Of a stretch of 64,000 nt of DNA, positions 1 through 10,659 are shown in pieces (the first letter of the stretch is position 1; each line of letters opens with the position of its first letter). The stretch is taken from the NCBI RefSeq assembly GCF_002288825.1, contig NZ_NSLI01000004.1:246501-310500 (forward strand), read 5' to 3'. Source of the DNA: Sphingomonas lenta. Lineage in GTDB: Bacteria > Pseudomonadota > Alphaproteobacteria > Sphingomonadales > Sphingomonadaceae. The notes below the pieces were generated by a model, which was given only the letters and a program-made list of their open reading frames with translations, made no database searches and was not told where the DNA came from. The position numbers and the translations under genes are program-made.

Positions 1-461
1 ACCGACCGCAGCAGCAGGTGGTGCGCCGCCTCGGCGTAGCGGCCCGCCGCGGCCAGCGCGTCCGCCTCCTGGAGCCAACCGCGCGTCTGCGCCGCCTCCG
101 GCGCCCACTCCTCTTCGGGCGTTCCCTCGACGGTGCGCGATCGGCGGCGCGGCAGCCGCCACTCGCCGTGCCGCACCCGTTCCACCACCGCCCAGACCAG
201 CGCCGCCGCGAACAAGGCCAGCACGCTCCAGAGCAGGATGCGCGCGACCGGCGCGTCGGGCATGAAGCTCCCCAACCAGCGCAGGAACCGCCCCACGGGC
301 GCGAGCAGTTCGCCCAACCATTCGAAGAAGCGCTTGAGCCAGGCCGGCGGCTCGGCCGGCGGATCCTGGGTGCGGAGCGCGAACTGCACGTCGCCGTCCG
401 CACGCAGCGCCCGATGCGCCGCCTCAAGACGCTGGACCCCCGCCGCGCCCTCCGCCGCCAT
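1..461 (-). CDS. DUF4129 domain-containing protein, 3' end cut by window edge
   Basis: The reading frame starts at an ATG (459-461) with a GGGGG-type ribosome site about ten bases upstream and an in-frame stop just beyond. It stays open to the window edge, giving 153 visible residues. The visible part has a short N-terminal helix, an amphipathic stretch rich in Trp and Phe (PAWLKRFFEWLGE), one membrane helix (ILLWSVLALFAAALVWAVV) and the start of a cytosolic segment with WLQEADALAAAGRYAEAAHHLLL. That last motif is typical of DUF4129 proteins, which often sit near transglutaminase or DUF58/MoxR clusters. No function is established here and the neighbouring genes are outside the window. Confidence 0.75.
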   Translation of the reverse strand, partial: MAAEGAAGVQRLEAAHRALRADGDVQFALRTQDPPAEPPAWLKRFFEWLGELLAPVGRFLRWLGSFMPDAPVARILLWSVLALFAAALVWAVVERVRHGEWRLPRRRSRTVEGTPEEEWAPEAAQTRGWLQEADALAAAGRYAEAAHHLLLRS

Positions 462-549
462 TTGGTGTCGAACCCCCTGCGCCCGTTTGGCCCGACCTTA
501 GCGGCGCGCGAGCCCCGCGCAACCGCTAGGGCGTCGTCTCAGCCCGGGA

Positions 550-1182
550 TCACGCCTGGTCCTTCTCAGACGCCGCGGTTGAGCCGTCTCGACCTACTAC
601 TTGGCCGAGCCACGCCGACTTTCCGTCGTCGCCGACGCCGGGGCGATCTGCTTGCAATTCGGAGAGTTCCCGCCCGCCGTGCGCGATCTTGTTGATCACA
701 TCACGAGCGCTCGGAATCACGCCAGCCCGCTCCAGGCTGATGAGCCAGGTCCTCGTAGAAAGGATGTGCGCTCGCTCAAAGCGGGACAGGAGCCTGCTGG
801 CCCCCTCGTCCTCGATCAGTACGAGCGGGACGGCGCCGGGCGCAGCGAAGTCGTCGAGCCGGCGCAGCATGTACGCGAGGGTGGCGTCGCCGAAGCCGCT
901 CGTGGCACGCCGCTCGCCGGCGCGCTCGCGTTGCAATGCGGCCTCGTACGGCTCCCTCATAGGTGTGTCGACGACGCGGACGCGGTTGCCGATTCGAGCA
1001 AACCAGCGTTCGAGGACCGGGTAATCGGGTGCAGTAGGTTTCTTGAGGCACTCGAGCTTGACGATGTCCGCGATGACGATCGGTCGGTCGAATACCTCGA
1101 TCAGGTCTAGCCGGTCGGCGTGCGCCAAGCTGATGAGAGGACCACTATCGGGAATGATGAGGTCGACGAAGGCGGCGGTCAC
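550..1182 (-). CDS. PIN-like domain protein, probable toxin of a toxin-antitoxin pair
   Basis: This 210-residue protein starts at GTG and overlaps the upstream small gene by four bases (GTGA), so the two are probably translationally coupled. The N-terminus IIPDSGPLISLAHADRLDLI matches the first acidic motif of PIN/DUF3368-type proteins. Further acidic residues occur in ADIVKLECL, in SGFGDATLAYML and in LIEDEGASRLL, spaced as in PIN nucleases. PIN toxins are metal-dependent RNases. The C-terminal 40 residues are charged and look unstructured. Toxin activity is inferred from the fold and the paired small upstream gene, not shown. Confidence 0.6.
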   Translation of the reverse strand: MTAAFVDLIIPDSGPLISLAHADRLDLIEVFDRPIVIADIVKLECLKKPTAPDYPVLERWFARIGNRVRVVDTPMREPYEAALQRERAGERRATSGFGDATLAYMLRRLDDFAAPGAVPLVLIEDEGASRLLSRFERAHILSTRTWLISLERAGVIPSARDVINKIAHGGRELSELQADRPGVGDDGKSAWLGQVVGRDGSTAASEKDQA

Positions 1183-1403
1183 GCGGCCTTCAGGCTCGCT
1201 TGACCCCGGATGAGTTCAGCGACCATCTCGGCTTGGCGTAGCTCATGCTCATATGGTTCGGTGCGGATCGGGACTCCGCTATGCTCCGCCGCCTTGTACA
1301 GCTCGCCCAGCGTGTCGATCTGCGCGAGCTCCATGGCGCTTCGGTAGTCCATGCGACCTTGCTGCCAGGCTACCAGGATGTCGTGCAGGGACGACGCTGC
1401 CAT
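1179..1403 (-). CDS. small probable antitoxin upstream of PIN-domain gene
   Basis: A 74-residue protein starting MAASSLHDILVAWQQGRMDY. I chose the ATG at 1401-1403 because GGAG lies six bases upstream. A second ATG at 1413-1415 would add four residues (MEKL). The protein is mostly helical and acidic/basic mixed, with a C-terminal EHELRQAEMVAELIRGQ helix. It is followed by the PIN gene with a four-base overlap, the usual antitoxin-first order. I do not recognise its DNA-binding family, so the antitoxin role is inferred from size and position. Confidence 0.5.
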   Translation of the reverse strand: MAASSLHDILVAWQQGRMDYRSAMELAQIDTLGELYKAAEHSGVPIRTEPYEHELRQAEMVAELIRGQASLKAA

Positions 1404-1512
1404 GAGCTTCTCCATAAAGATCGCAAGATAGCAGAGCCCGCACCGGGCCGAAACATCGTGGGCCGCCTCGGTGATGGCGCGATCGGTCGGACCGTTCCGG
1501 AGGGGTCTTCGC

Positions 1513-2814
1513 CTAGGCGCCCCCGTCCGCCATGCTCGGCTCCGCCTTGATCTTGTGCCGCAGCCGCTCCGCCGCATGCTCGCGCTGGCGGACAGCCCAG
1601 TCCTCGTCGCACTCGTGCGGCATCACCACCGGCACCGTCAGCGCGGAGCTCATCGTCGGCAGCACGTCGCGCCAGTCCTTGATGAGTTGCTTGTACGCGC
1701 GCCCGACCGCGCGGATGTTGCGGTCGAGGTCGTAGAGCCCGAGCGGGTTCACGCGCCCGTTCTTCTCGCGCAACGCCACGTCCCAGTCGATCTGGTCGGT
1801 GAGCGAGTACCAGGTGAAGCCAACGATGGGCGTCCCCGTGTTGCGGACGCGCAGCACGTTGGCCCATTCCTTCCACAACCAGTCGACCGCCTCCGTGCCG
1901 AGCGGCCCCTCCCACATGTTCGTCTCCGTGTGCATCACGGGTAGGAGGTAGCGCTCATGGTACTGGCGCGTGATCTCGTCGTAACCGAACACCTCGCCCG
2001 ACGGGCCCGTCGAGCCGTCCGCGCGCACGCGGTGCTCGTTGGTGACGTAATAGTCGTTGCCCATGATGCAGTGCTGCTTCAGGCGGTTGTCGAGGAAGAA
2101 GTGGTACTCCTCGCGCGTCATGCCGTTGTCGAGCAGGTATTCGTACATCTCGGAGTCGACGCGCCGGCCGTAGTTGAGGTCGAGCGAAAGGAAGCGCTGC
2201 GAGTTGAGGATCTCCGCGGGCTTGATCGCGGCCGGGTTCTCCGCGTGGAAATACTCCGACGACTCCGACTGGATGAAGATCGCGTCGGGCCTGGCGCGCA
2301 GGATCGCGCGCATCGCGAGGACGTTGGCCTTGACGATGTGCTTGAGCGCCGTGACGAACGTCCGATCCGTCGTACCCTGCTCGTTCCACCAGCCGTACTT
2401 GGCCGAGAAGACGGCGCAGATGAACATCTCGTTGACCGGCGTGTAGAGCTGTACCCACGGGTATCGCCGCGCGAACTCGCCGGCATATCGCTCGAACAGC
2501 TCGGGGAAGTCCGGGTTCTGGAAGTCGCCGATCCAGTCGGGCACGCCGAAGTGGCAGAGATCGGTGATGGGAACGATGTTGCGCCGCTTCAGGTCGGCGA
2601 AGGTGACGTCCGAGAACTTCCAGTCGTACTTGCCCGGCGCGAGCCACGTCTTGTGGATGGGCGGCCCGTAGCGGAGATAGTGAATGCCCATCTCCTCCAC
2701 GAGCGTGAAGTCCTCCTCCCAACGCTCATAGAAGCCGCAGACCTCCATCTGGTCGACCCGCTCGCGGCCGTTCCGGATGCGGGGCACGCTGTTCTCGATG
2801 CCCGTGGCGAACAT
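1513..2814 (-). CDS. glycoside hydrolase family 1-like protein
   Basis: This 433-residue protein has the TIM-barrel pattern of family 1 glycosidases in reduced form. Examples are the N-terminal FYERWEEDF and GIHYLRYGPP, the acid/base loop TPVNEMF (family TxNEP, near residue 135), and a candidate nucleophile strand PVMHTETNM (family xTENG, near residue 300), followed by GFTWYSLTDQIDW. Both catalytic glutamates seem present but the surrounding motifs are diverged. There is no signal peptide, so it probably acts in the cytoplasm. The substrate is unknown. The start lacks a clear ribosome site. The gene stands alone between the TA pair and uvrB. Confidence 0.72.
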   Translation of the reverse strand: MFATGIENSVPRIRNGRERVDQMEVCGFYERWEEDFTLVEEMGIHYLRYGPPIHKTWLAPGKYDWKFSDVTFADLKRRNIVPITDLCHFGVPDWIGDFQNPDFPELFERYAGEFARRYPWVQLYTPVNEMFICAVFSAKYGWWNEQGTTDRTFVTALKHIVKANVLAMRAILRARPDAIFIQSESSEYFHAENPAAIKPAEILNSQRFLSLDLNYGRRVDSEMYEYLLDNGMTREEYHFFLDNRLKQHCIMGNDYYVTNEHRVRADGSTGPSGEVFGYDEITRQYHERYLLPVMHTETNMWEGPLGTEAVDWLWKEWANVLRVRNTGTPIVGFTWYSLTDQIDWDVALREKNGRVNPLGLYDLDRNIRAVGRAYKQLIKDWRDVLPTMSSALTVPVVMPHECDEDWAVRQREHAAERLRHKIKAEPSMADGGA

Positions 2815-2898
2815 GAAGGTGGCGATGGTTGGTCTCCCGAAGCGTGAAGCTCGGGAACGCGCTTTAGCGCAATCCGGTCCCGGCGCGAGGGGGCGGGG

Positions 2899-5097
<2,199 letters not shown>

Positions 5098-5200
5098 GGC
5101 TCGGATATGGGCCTTCCGGAACGGACCGGCAACGCGTGAGCGGGCTTGAGCGGCGCGTTTTCGAGGCTAGGCTGCGGCGCGACCACTCCAAGGATCCCGC

Positions 5201-6538
5201 ATGCGCCACCTTCTCCTCGCGACCGCCCTCATCGCCGCGCCCGCCGCGGCGCAGGGCCCCGACTACGCCGCCGCCGTCCAGGCGGATTACGACCGCGACC
5301 TCGGTGCGCTCTGGGACCACTTCCACCGCAATCCGGAGCTCTCCTTCAAGGAGACCAGGACGGCCGCGCGCATGGCGCAGGAGCTGCGCAAGGTGTCGGG
5401 CATGCAGGCGACCGAGAAGGTCGGCGGCACGGGCGTGGTCGGCGTGCTCCGGAACGGCGACGGACCCGTCGTGCTGCTCCGCGCCGACATGGACGGGCTG
5501 CCCGTCGAGGAGAAGTCGGGCCTGCCCAACGCGTCCAAGGTGCGCCAGGTCGGCGTCGACGGCGTGGAGACGCCCGTGATGCACGCCTGCGGGCACGACA
5601 CGCACATCGTCGGCTTGGTCGCCACCGCGCGGCGGCTCGCGGCGCTGAAGGACCGTTGGCGCGGTACGGTGGTGTTCATCGCCCAGCCCGCCGAGGAGCG
5701 CGTCGGCGGCGCGGCCGCGATGCTCAAGGACGGGCTCTATTCGCGCTTCCCCAAACCCCAATACGCGCTCGCCTGGCACGTCGACGCGTCGCGCGCGACG
5801 GGCAAGGTCGCGGCATCGGAGCTGATCCAATATTCCTCGTCCGACTCGGTCGACATCGTCGTGCCGGGTGTTGGCGCGCACGGGGCTTCGCCCAATGCGG
5901 GCAAGGACCCCGTCTACATGGCGTCGCAGCTCGTCATCGCGCTCCAAGGGCTGGTCAGCCGCGAGCGCCAGCCGCTCGACCCGGCGGTGATCACGGTGGG
6001 CTCGTTCCACTCGGGGCTGAAACACAACATCATCTCCGACGAGGCGCGTCTGCAAGTGACGGTGCGCGCCAACAGCGAGGCGGAGCGCAAGCGGCTGCTC
6101 GACGGCATCCGCCGCGTCGCGCGCGGCATCGGCGAGCTGAACGGCATGCCCGAGAACCTGATGCCGCGCGTCGCGGTGCCCGAAGGCACGCCGGTGACCG
6201 CCAACGATCCCGAGCTCGCCCGCCGCCTGAACGCGGTGATGGTGCGCGAGCTGGGCGCGGACCGGGTGCAGCCCTTCGAGCAGAAGGGCATGGGCGCGGA
6301 GGATTTCGCCTACCTCGTAGCACCCGAGCACGGCGTGAAGGGCTATTACTTCGCGGTCGGCGGCACGCCCGCCGCGGCGCTCGACGCGGCGGCCAAGGGC
6401 GGTCCCGCGGTGCCGTCGCACCACTCGCCCCTGTTCAAGATCGACCCCGAGCCCGCGGTGGTGACGGGTGCTGTCGCGATGACGGCTGCGGTGCTCGACC
6501 TGCTCAAGCCGGGGCAGGGGAGCGCGGCGGCGAACTGA
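5201..6538 (+). CDS. M20-family amidohydrolase (hippurate hydrolase-like), exported
   Basis: A 445-residue protein with a short signal peptide (MRHLLLATALIAAPAAAQ, cleavage after AAA), so it probably acts in the periplasm. Metal-site motifs of the M20D group are clear: RADMDGLPV (about 95-102), HACGHDTH (128-135), and AEE with Glu 165-166 as base and ligand. A GAEDFAY motif near the C-terminus supplies the last ligand. The family removes acyl groups from amino acids or cleaves small amides; the substrate is not predictable. A VOC-family gene follows after 14 bases and is probably co-transcribed. Confidence 0.9.
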   Translation: MRHLLLATALIAAPAAAQGPDYAAAVQADYDRDLGALWDHFHRNPELSFKETRTAARMAQELRKVSGMQATEKVGGTGVVGVLRNGDGPVVLLRADMDGLPVEEKSGLPNASKVRQVGVDGVETPVMHACGHDTHIVGLVATARRLAALKDRWRGTVVFIAQPAEERVGGAAAMLKDGLYSRFPKPQYALAWHVDASRATGKVAASELIQYSSSDSVDIVVPGVGAHGASPNAGKDPVYMASQLVIALQGLVSRERQPLDPAVITVGSFHSGLKHNIISDEARLQVTVRANSEAERKRLLDGIRRVARGIGELNGMPENLMPRVAVPEGTPVTANDPELARRLNAVMVRELGADRVQPFEQKGMGAEDFAYLVAPEHGVKGYYFAVGGTPAAALDAAAKGGPAVPSHHSPLFKIDPEPAVVTGAVAMTAAVLDLLKPGQGSAAAN

Positions 6539-6552
6539 GAAGGGGTGAATAT

Positions 6553-6942
6553 ATGATCGGCTACGCGACCGTAGGCGTGAACGACCTGGAGCGCGCCTAC
6601 CGCTTCTACGACGCGCTGTTCGCCGAAGTGGGCGCGAAGCGGCTGATGGCGCTGCCCGGCGACCCGCGCGGCTTCACGCTCTACGGCACGGGCATGGACC
6701 GGCCGATGGTGGCGATCACGCGCCCGTACGACGACGGTGCGGCCTCGCCCGGCAACGGTTCGATGATCGCGTTGGCGGCGGACAGCCGCGAGCAGGTGGA
6801 CGCGCTGTACGCCAAGGCGCTGGAGCTGGGCGGTTCCGACGAGGGCGCGCCGGGATTGCGCCAGCCCGAGGAGATGGGCTTCTATGGCGCCTACTGGCGC
6901 GACCCGGACGGCAACAAGTTCTGCGCGTTCAAGCTGGGCTGA
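6553..6942 (+). CDS. VOC-family (glyoxalase/dioxygenase-like) protein
   Basis: A 129-residue single-module vicinal-oxygen-chelate protein. It opens with IGYATVGVNDLERAYRFYDALF, the usual beta-alpha start, and ends with GFYGAYWRDPDGNKFCAFKL, which carries the conserved DPDGN turn. AGGGGT eight bases upstream of ATG (6553) supports the start. It lies 14 bases after the M20 peptidase gene and overlaps the convergent methyltransferase by 14 bases. VOC proteins include glyoxalases, resistance proteins and dioxygenases, and this one cannot be placed more precisely. Confidence 0.85.
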   Translation: MIGYATVGVNDLERAYRFYDALFAEVGAKRLMALPGDPRGFTLYGTGMDRPMVAITRPYDDGAASPGNGSMIALAADSREQVDALYAKALELGGSDEGAPGLRQPEEMGFYGAYWRDPDGNKFCAFKLG

Positions 6943-7657
6943 GCGCGGGCACTTCGTCGGGCTCCGCCAGCACCAGGAGCGAGCAACCGCCCAGCACCCG
7001 CGCGCAGAGCGCGGGCCGCGCGGCGTAGAGCAGGCGGTCGGGAAGGCGGCGTACCCGCTGCTTCCAGGTCGCGGGCGGGGGCTGCATCACCGCGTGGGTG
7101 AAGCGCGCGTCGAGCACGCGATAGCCGCAATCCTCCAGCGTCGCGCGCGCCGTGTCCGCGTCGAAATAATGGAGGTGCCCCACGCTGCGGCGCCGGTGCA
7201 TCGGCAGGCCCGTCAGGAGCGACTTGATCGACAGGTCGAGCGGCACGTGGAACACGAAGCGGCGCGCGACCGGACGGAGCAGCTCGAGGAAGCCGAGATA
7301 GTCGGGGACGTGCTCGAACACGTCCATCGCGAGCAGGACGTCGAACGGCTCGCCGCGATGCTCCTCGACGCCGCCGTGCACGAAGCGCAGGCCCGCGTTC
7401 GCGCGCGCGGCGGCGACGCGGAAGGCGGGCTCGGCGACCTCGAAGCCCGTGAGCTCGACGCCCGGCGGCATGGTCGCCTGCAGCTGGACGAGCACGCCGC
7501 CCGTCCCGCAGCCCGCGTCGGCCACGCGTCGCGGCGCGAGGCCGGCCGCATCCAGGATCTCGCGGACGCGCGCCGCCTTCCACGCGGCGTCGCCTTCGTG
7601 CCAGTCCTGCGTCCGCGACAGGTACTCGCCGTCCTGGTAGCGCTGGATGAACCCCAC
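6929..7657 (-). CDS. class I SAM-dependent methyltransferase
   Basis: A 242-residue enzyme with methyltransferase motif I VADAGCGTGGVL (about 45-56), the acidic end of the next strand in GFEVAEP, and DVLLAMDVFEHVPDYLGFLELL (motif IV/V region). The arrangement resembles enzymes that methylate small molecules or lipids. The middle (HVPLDLSIKSLL...GHLHYF) matches the pattern in UbiE/Coq5-like and sugar-modifying methyltransferases. The substrate is unknown. It is convergent with and overlaps the VOC gene, and follows the metallo-hydrolase gene on the same strand after 45 bases. Confidence 0.85.
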   Translation of the reverse strand: MGFIQRYQDGEYLSRTQDWHEGDAAWKAARVREILDAAGLAPRRVADAGCGTGGVLVQLQATMPPGVELTGFEVAEPAFRVAAARANAGLRFVHGGVEEHRGEPFDVLLAMDVFEHVPDYLGFLELLRPVARRFVFHVPLDLSIKSLLTGLPMHRRRSVGHLHYFDADTARATLEDCGYRVLDARFTHAVMQPPPATWKQRVRRLPDRLLYAARPALCARVLGGCSLLVLAEPDEVPALSPA

Positions 7658-7702
7658 TCGACCTGTCCTCCCGAGAGCGGGGATGGCCGTAGCGCCGAAA
7701 GC

Positions 7703-8890
7703 TTAACGAAGCGCCCGCACCGCCGGCGTGTCGAGGCACCGCTCCAGCCGTTCGTCCGACAGGTTCCGCGTCGGCGTAGGCCGGCGATAGGGCGGCACCT
7801 CGACGGGCCGCCCGATCGCGACCGCGGCGAAGCCCGTCCGCCCCGTGCAGCGCAGCGTCTCCGCGAGCAGCCGCGGCGGCGTGTCGTAGCCTTCGTAGGA
7901 CAGCCGGAACGTGCCCCAGTGGATCGGCAGCGACGTCGACGCGCCCAGCCGCTCGTGCACCTCGGCGGCTTGGATCGGCCCGATATGGCTCCCGCTCGCC
8001 ATCTGGCCGGCCTTGAAGCGGAACGCGCCGATGGGGATCAGCGCGAGGCGGACTGGGCCGTACCGCGCCGCCTCCGCCGGCCAGCGCCCGTCGCCGAAGC
8101 CGGTGTCGCCGGCGAAGAACAGGTTGCCGCCGGGAAGCTCGACGACGAAGCTCGACCAGAGCGCGCGGTTGCGGTCGGCGAACCAGCGGCTGCCCCAATG
8201 GTGATTGCGGTTGACGACCACGCGCACGGGCCGCGGGTCGCCGGGACGGCCGCGCATCGTGACCGCGCCGCCCCAGTCCACCGCCTGCGCCTCGACGCCG
8301 CGCGAGCGTAGGATCGTATCGTTGCCGAGCGAGGTGACGATCAGCGGCCGGTCGCGCTCCCACAAACGCCGGAGCGTCGCCAGGTCCATGTGGTCGTAAT
8401 GGTTGTGGCTGACCACGACGAGGTCGATCTTGGGCAGGTCTTCGAACCGTACGCCCGGTTCCGCCACGCGGCTCGGCCCGACGAAGCCGAAGGGAGACGC
8501 GCGCTCTGACCAGATCGGGTCGGTGAGGATGTTGAGGCCCTGCGTCTGCACCAGCACCGTCGCGTGGCCGATCCAGGTCGCGACCATGCGGTCGCCCTCC
8601 ACGCGCGCCGCGGGCTTGGTGGGCGTCACCGCGACGCGTTCCGGCCAGGCCGGCCGCCCGTCGCTCCCCGTCAGCTGCCGCCAGAAGAAGCCGCCGCGGC
8701 CGCCCCCGCCCGGCGGGCGGACGGTGTCCTCGCCGTCGGGATTGAAGAAGCGCTCGCCGTCATAGTGGCCGCTCTCCGGCCCCTGATAGTAGATGCGGTC
8801 GAGGTAGCGCGGCACGATCGTGATCGCGAGCGCGAGCAGGATGACGAGCGCCAGGATCGCGCGGCCGACGTGTTTCAGGAACCTAACCAA
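7703..8890 (-). CDS. membrane-anchored MBL-fold metallo-hydrolase (UlaG/NAPE-PLD-like)
   Basis: A 395-residue protein with an N-terminal membrane anchor (ILALVILLALAITIV, residues 12-26) and a periplasmic metallo-beta-lactamase domain. The zinc motif SHNHYDHMD gives His162, His164, Asp166 and His167. Later ligands are in NRNHHWG, FAGDTGFG and PIHWGTF. The order WIGHATVLVQ...TDPIW...HNHYDH is that of the UlaG/NAPE-PLD subgroup, which hydrolyses lactones or phosphodiesters; the substrate here is unknown. A glycine-rich, proline-rich linker (about 58-69) precedes the domain. Confidence 0.88.
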   Translation of the reverse strand: MVRFLKHVGRAILALVILLALAITIVPRYLDRIYYQGPESGHYDGERFFNPDGEDTVRPPGGGGRGGFFWRQLTGSDGRPAWPERVAVTPTKPAARVEGDRMVATWIGHATVLVQTQGLNILTDPIWSERASPFGFVGPSRVAEPGVRFEDLPKIDLVVVSHNHYDHMDLATLRRLWERDRPLIVTSLGNDTILRSRGVEAQAVDWGGAVTMRGRPGDPRPVRVVVNRNHHWGSRWFADRNRALWSSFVVELPGGNLFFAGDTGFGDGRWPAEAARYGPVRLALIPIGAFRFKAGQMASGSHIGPIQAAEVHERLGASTSLPIHWGTFRLSYEGYDTPPRLLAETLRCTGRTGFAAVAIGRPVEVPPYRRPTPTRNLSDERLERCLDTPAVRALR

Positions 8891-8923
8891 AGATAGCTCC
8901 GCGCTGCGATTTCGACCCTACCC

Positions 8924-9058
8924 CCGTCATGCCGGACTTGTTCCGGCATCCATCGGTGTGCGAACGATCCGCCGGACGTGCGCGCACGACGATGGACCCC
9001 GGAAGAGGGAACCCAGCAAAGTACTACTTTGCTGGGGACCCATGTCCGGGGTGACGGG
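8924..9058. repeat. family B palindromic repeat, copy 1, with nested family C palindrome
   Basis: The left end CCGTCATGCCGGACTTG pairs with CCGGCAT in a hairpin. The right end carries GTCCGGGGTGACGG and pairs with GGACCCCGG. The middle holds GGTGCGAACGA-type spacer sequence shared with copy 3. A family C palindrome interrupts the right arm. The copy fills the space between divergent genes (hydrolase and amidase), so it may carry or displace their promoters. Confidence 0.85.
9012..9036. repeat. family C palindrome nested in a family B repeat
   Basis: CCCAGCAAAGTA is followed by one base and then its exact reverse complement TACTTTGCTGGG. The right arm of the surrounding family B copy is split around it when compared with the copy at 19311-19407. 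A near-identical palindrome occurs at 16322-16346 inside a gene. Confidence 0.85.
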
Positions 9059-9075
9059 CAGGGGATAATCAGAAT

Positions 9076-10659
9076 ATGCGTAATCTGTTGATCGGCCTCA
9101 CGCTCGCCGCAGCCCCGATCGCCGCCCAGGCCCAGCAGGTCGAGGAGCGCACGATCGAGCAGCTCCAGGCCGACATGACCGCGGGCCGCACCTCGTCCGC
9201 CGCGCTCGTCCGCGCCTACACGCGCCGCATCGAGCGGATCGACCGGCGTGGCCCCACGCTCCGCTCGGTCGTCGCGATCAACCCGGACGCGCTCGCGCAA
9301 GCCCGCGTGCTCGACGCCGAGCGCAAGGCCGGGCGCGTCCGCGGCCCGCTCCACGGCGTGCCGATCCTGATCAAGGACAATATCGACTCGGCCGACGACA
9401 TGCCGACCACCGCGGGCTCTCTCGCGCTGAAGGACAACTACACCCGCCGCGACGCGCCGCTGGTCGCGCGGCTCCGCGCGGCGGGCGCGGTGATCCTGGG
9501 CAAGACCAACCTGTCCGAATGGGCCAACATCCGCTCCAACAACTCGATGAGCGGCTGGAGCGCGGTGCGCGGGCTGGTGAAGAACCCGTACGCGCTCGAC
9601 CGCACCGCCTGCGGCTCGTCCTCGGGCTCGGGTTCCTCGATCGCGGCGAGCCTCGCCGCGGCGGCGGTGGGGACGGAGACGGACGGCTCCGTCATCTGCC
9701 CGTCCTCGATCAACGGGCTTGTCGGCCTGAAACCCAGCATGGGCCTGGTCAGCCGCACGCACGTCGTGCCCATCAGCCACAGCCAGGATATTCCGGGCCC
9801 CATGGCGAAGAGCGTGCGCGACGCGGCGCTGATGCTGAGCGCGATGGCGGGCTCCGACCCGGTCGACCCGGTCACGACGGGAGCCGACGCGGCCAAACGC
9901 GACTACGCCGCCGGCCTGTCGCCGAACGCGCTCCAGGGCCTGCGCGTCGCCGTGTACCATCCGCAGAACGCCTCGACAGAGCTGATGGACGTGTTCCACC
10001 GCGCGCTCGATCAGCTGCGCGCCGGCGGCGCGGTGCTCGTCGACGTCGAGCGCCCGCCCACGCCCGGCCTGGGCGACGCGGAGATCAAGGTGCTGCTCAC
10101 CGAGCTCAAGGCCGATCTCGACGCCTATCTCGCGACCACGCCGCCGTCGGTCACGACGCGTACGCTCGACCAGGTGATCGCGTTCAACAAGGCCAACGCC
10201 GCGGCCGAGATGCCCTTTTTCGGCCAGGAGCTGTTCGAGGAGGCGGCCAAGACCAAGGGCCTGGCCGACCCCGAATATCGCGACGCGCGCGCGAAGTCGC
10301 TGAAGATGGCGAGCGAGGCGATCGACGGCATGCTCAAACAGGCCAACGCGGCGGTGATCGTGACGCCCAGCTACGGCGCGGCCTGGCTGTCCGACACGGT
10401 GCACGGCGACCAATATGGCGGCCCCAGCTCCAGCCAGCTGCCCGCCATCGCCGGCTATCCGAACCTGACGGTGCCGATGGGGCTGGTGGACGGGCTGCCC
10501 GTGGGGCTGAGCTTCATCGCGACGAGGAACGCCGACTTCACCGTGCTCAACGCGGGCTACGCCTATGAGCAGCGCGCCCGCGCCCGCGTGGCGCCGCGCT
10601 ACCTGCCGACGGCGGACGCGGGGCCGGGGCTGGACGGCGCCTCAGGGTCGAGACCCTAA
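9076..10659 (+). CDS. amidase signature-family enzyme, exported
   Basis: A 527-residue amidase with a signal peptide (MRNLLIGLTLAAAPIAAQAQ). The Ser-cisSer-Lys triad is visible: Lys100 in PILIKDNID, the cis-Ser in CGSSSGSGSS (about 181-183) and the nucleophile in ETDGSVICPS (Ser205). LHGVPILIKDN and GLVGLKPS are family signatures. It hydrolyses amide bonds, probably in the periplasm; the substrate is unknown. No strong ribosome site is seen. The last codons overlap the convergent DUF2721 gene by four bases, and the C-terminal tail is Gly/Pro/Ala rich. Confidence 0.92.
   Translation: MRNLLIGLTLAAAPIAAQAQQVEERTIEQLQADMTAGRTSSAALVRAYTRRIERIDRRGPTLRSVVAINPDALAQARVLDAERKAGRVRGPLHGVPILIKDNIDSADDMPTTAGSLALKDNYTRRDAPLVARLRAAGAVILGKTNLSEWANIRSNNSMSGWSAVRGLVKNPYALDRTACGSSSGSGSSIAASLAAAAVGTETDGSVICPSSINGLVGLKPSMGLVSRTHVVPISHSQDIPGPMAKSVRDAALMLSAMAGSDPVDPVTTGADAAKRDYAAGLSPNALQGLRVAVYHPQNASTELMDVFHRALDQLRAGGAVLVDVERPPTPGLGDAEIKVLLTELKADLDAYLATTPPSVTTRTLDQVIAFNKANAAAEMPFFGQELFEEAAKTKGLADPEYRDARAKSLKMASEAIDGMLKQANAAVIVTPSYGAAWLSDTVHGDQYGGPSSSQLPAIAGYPNLTVPMGLVDGLPVGLSFIATRNADFTVLNAGYAYEQRARARVAPRYLPTADAGPGLDGASGSRP

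Noticed and set aside
5119..5133. Possible LexA box upstream of uvrB (GAAC-N7-CAAC)
   Set aside because: One of eight defined bases mismatches the alphaproteobacterial consensus, and near-matches are frequent by chance in 64 kb. Conservation upstream of uvrB in relatives would be needed.
8875..10413. 512-codon minus-strand frame opposite the amidase gene
   Set aside because: The plus-strand amidase has full catalytic motifs; the antisense frame is low-complexity Arg/Val/Asp and reads through a repeat.
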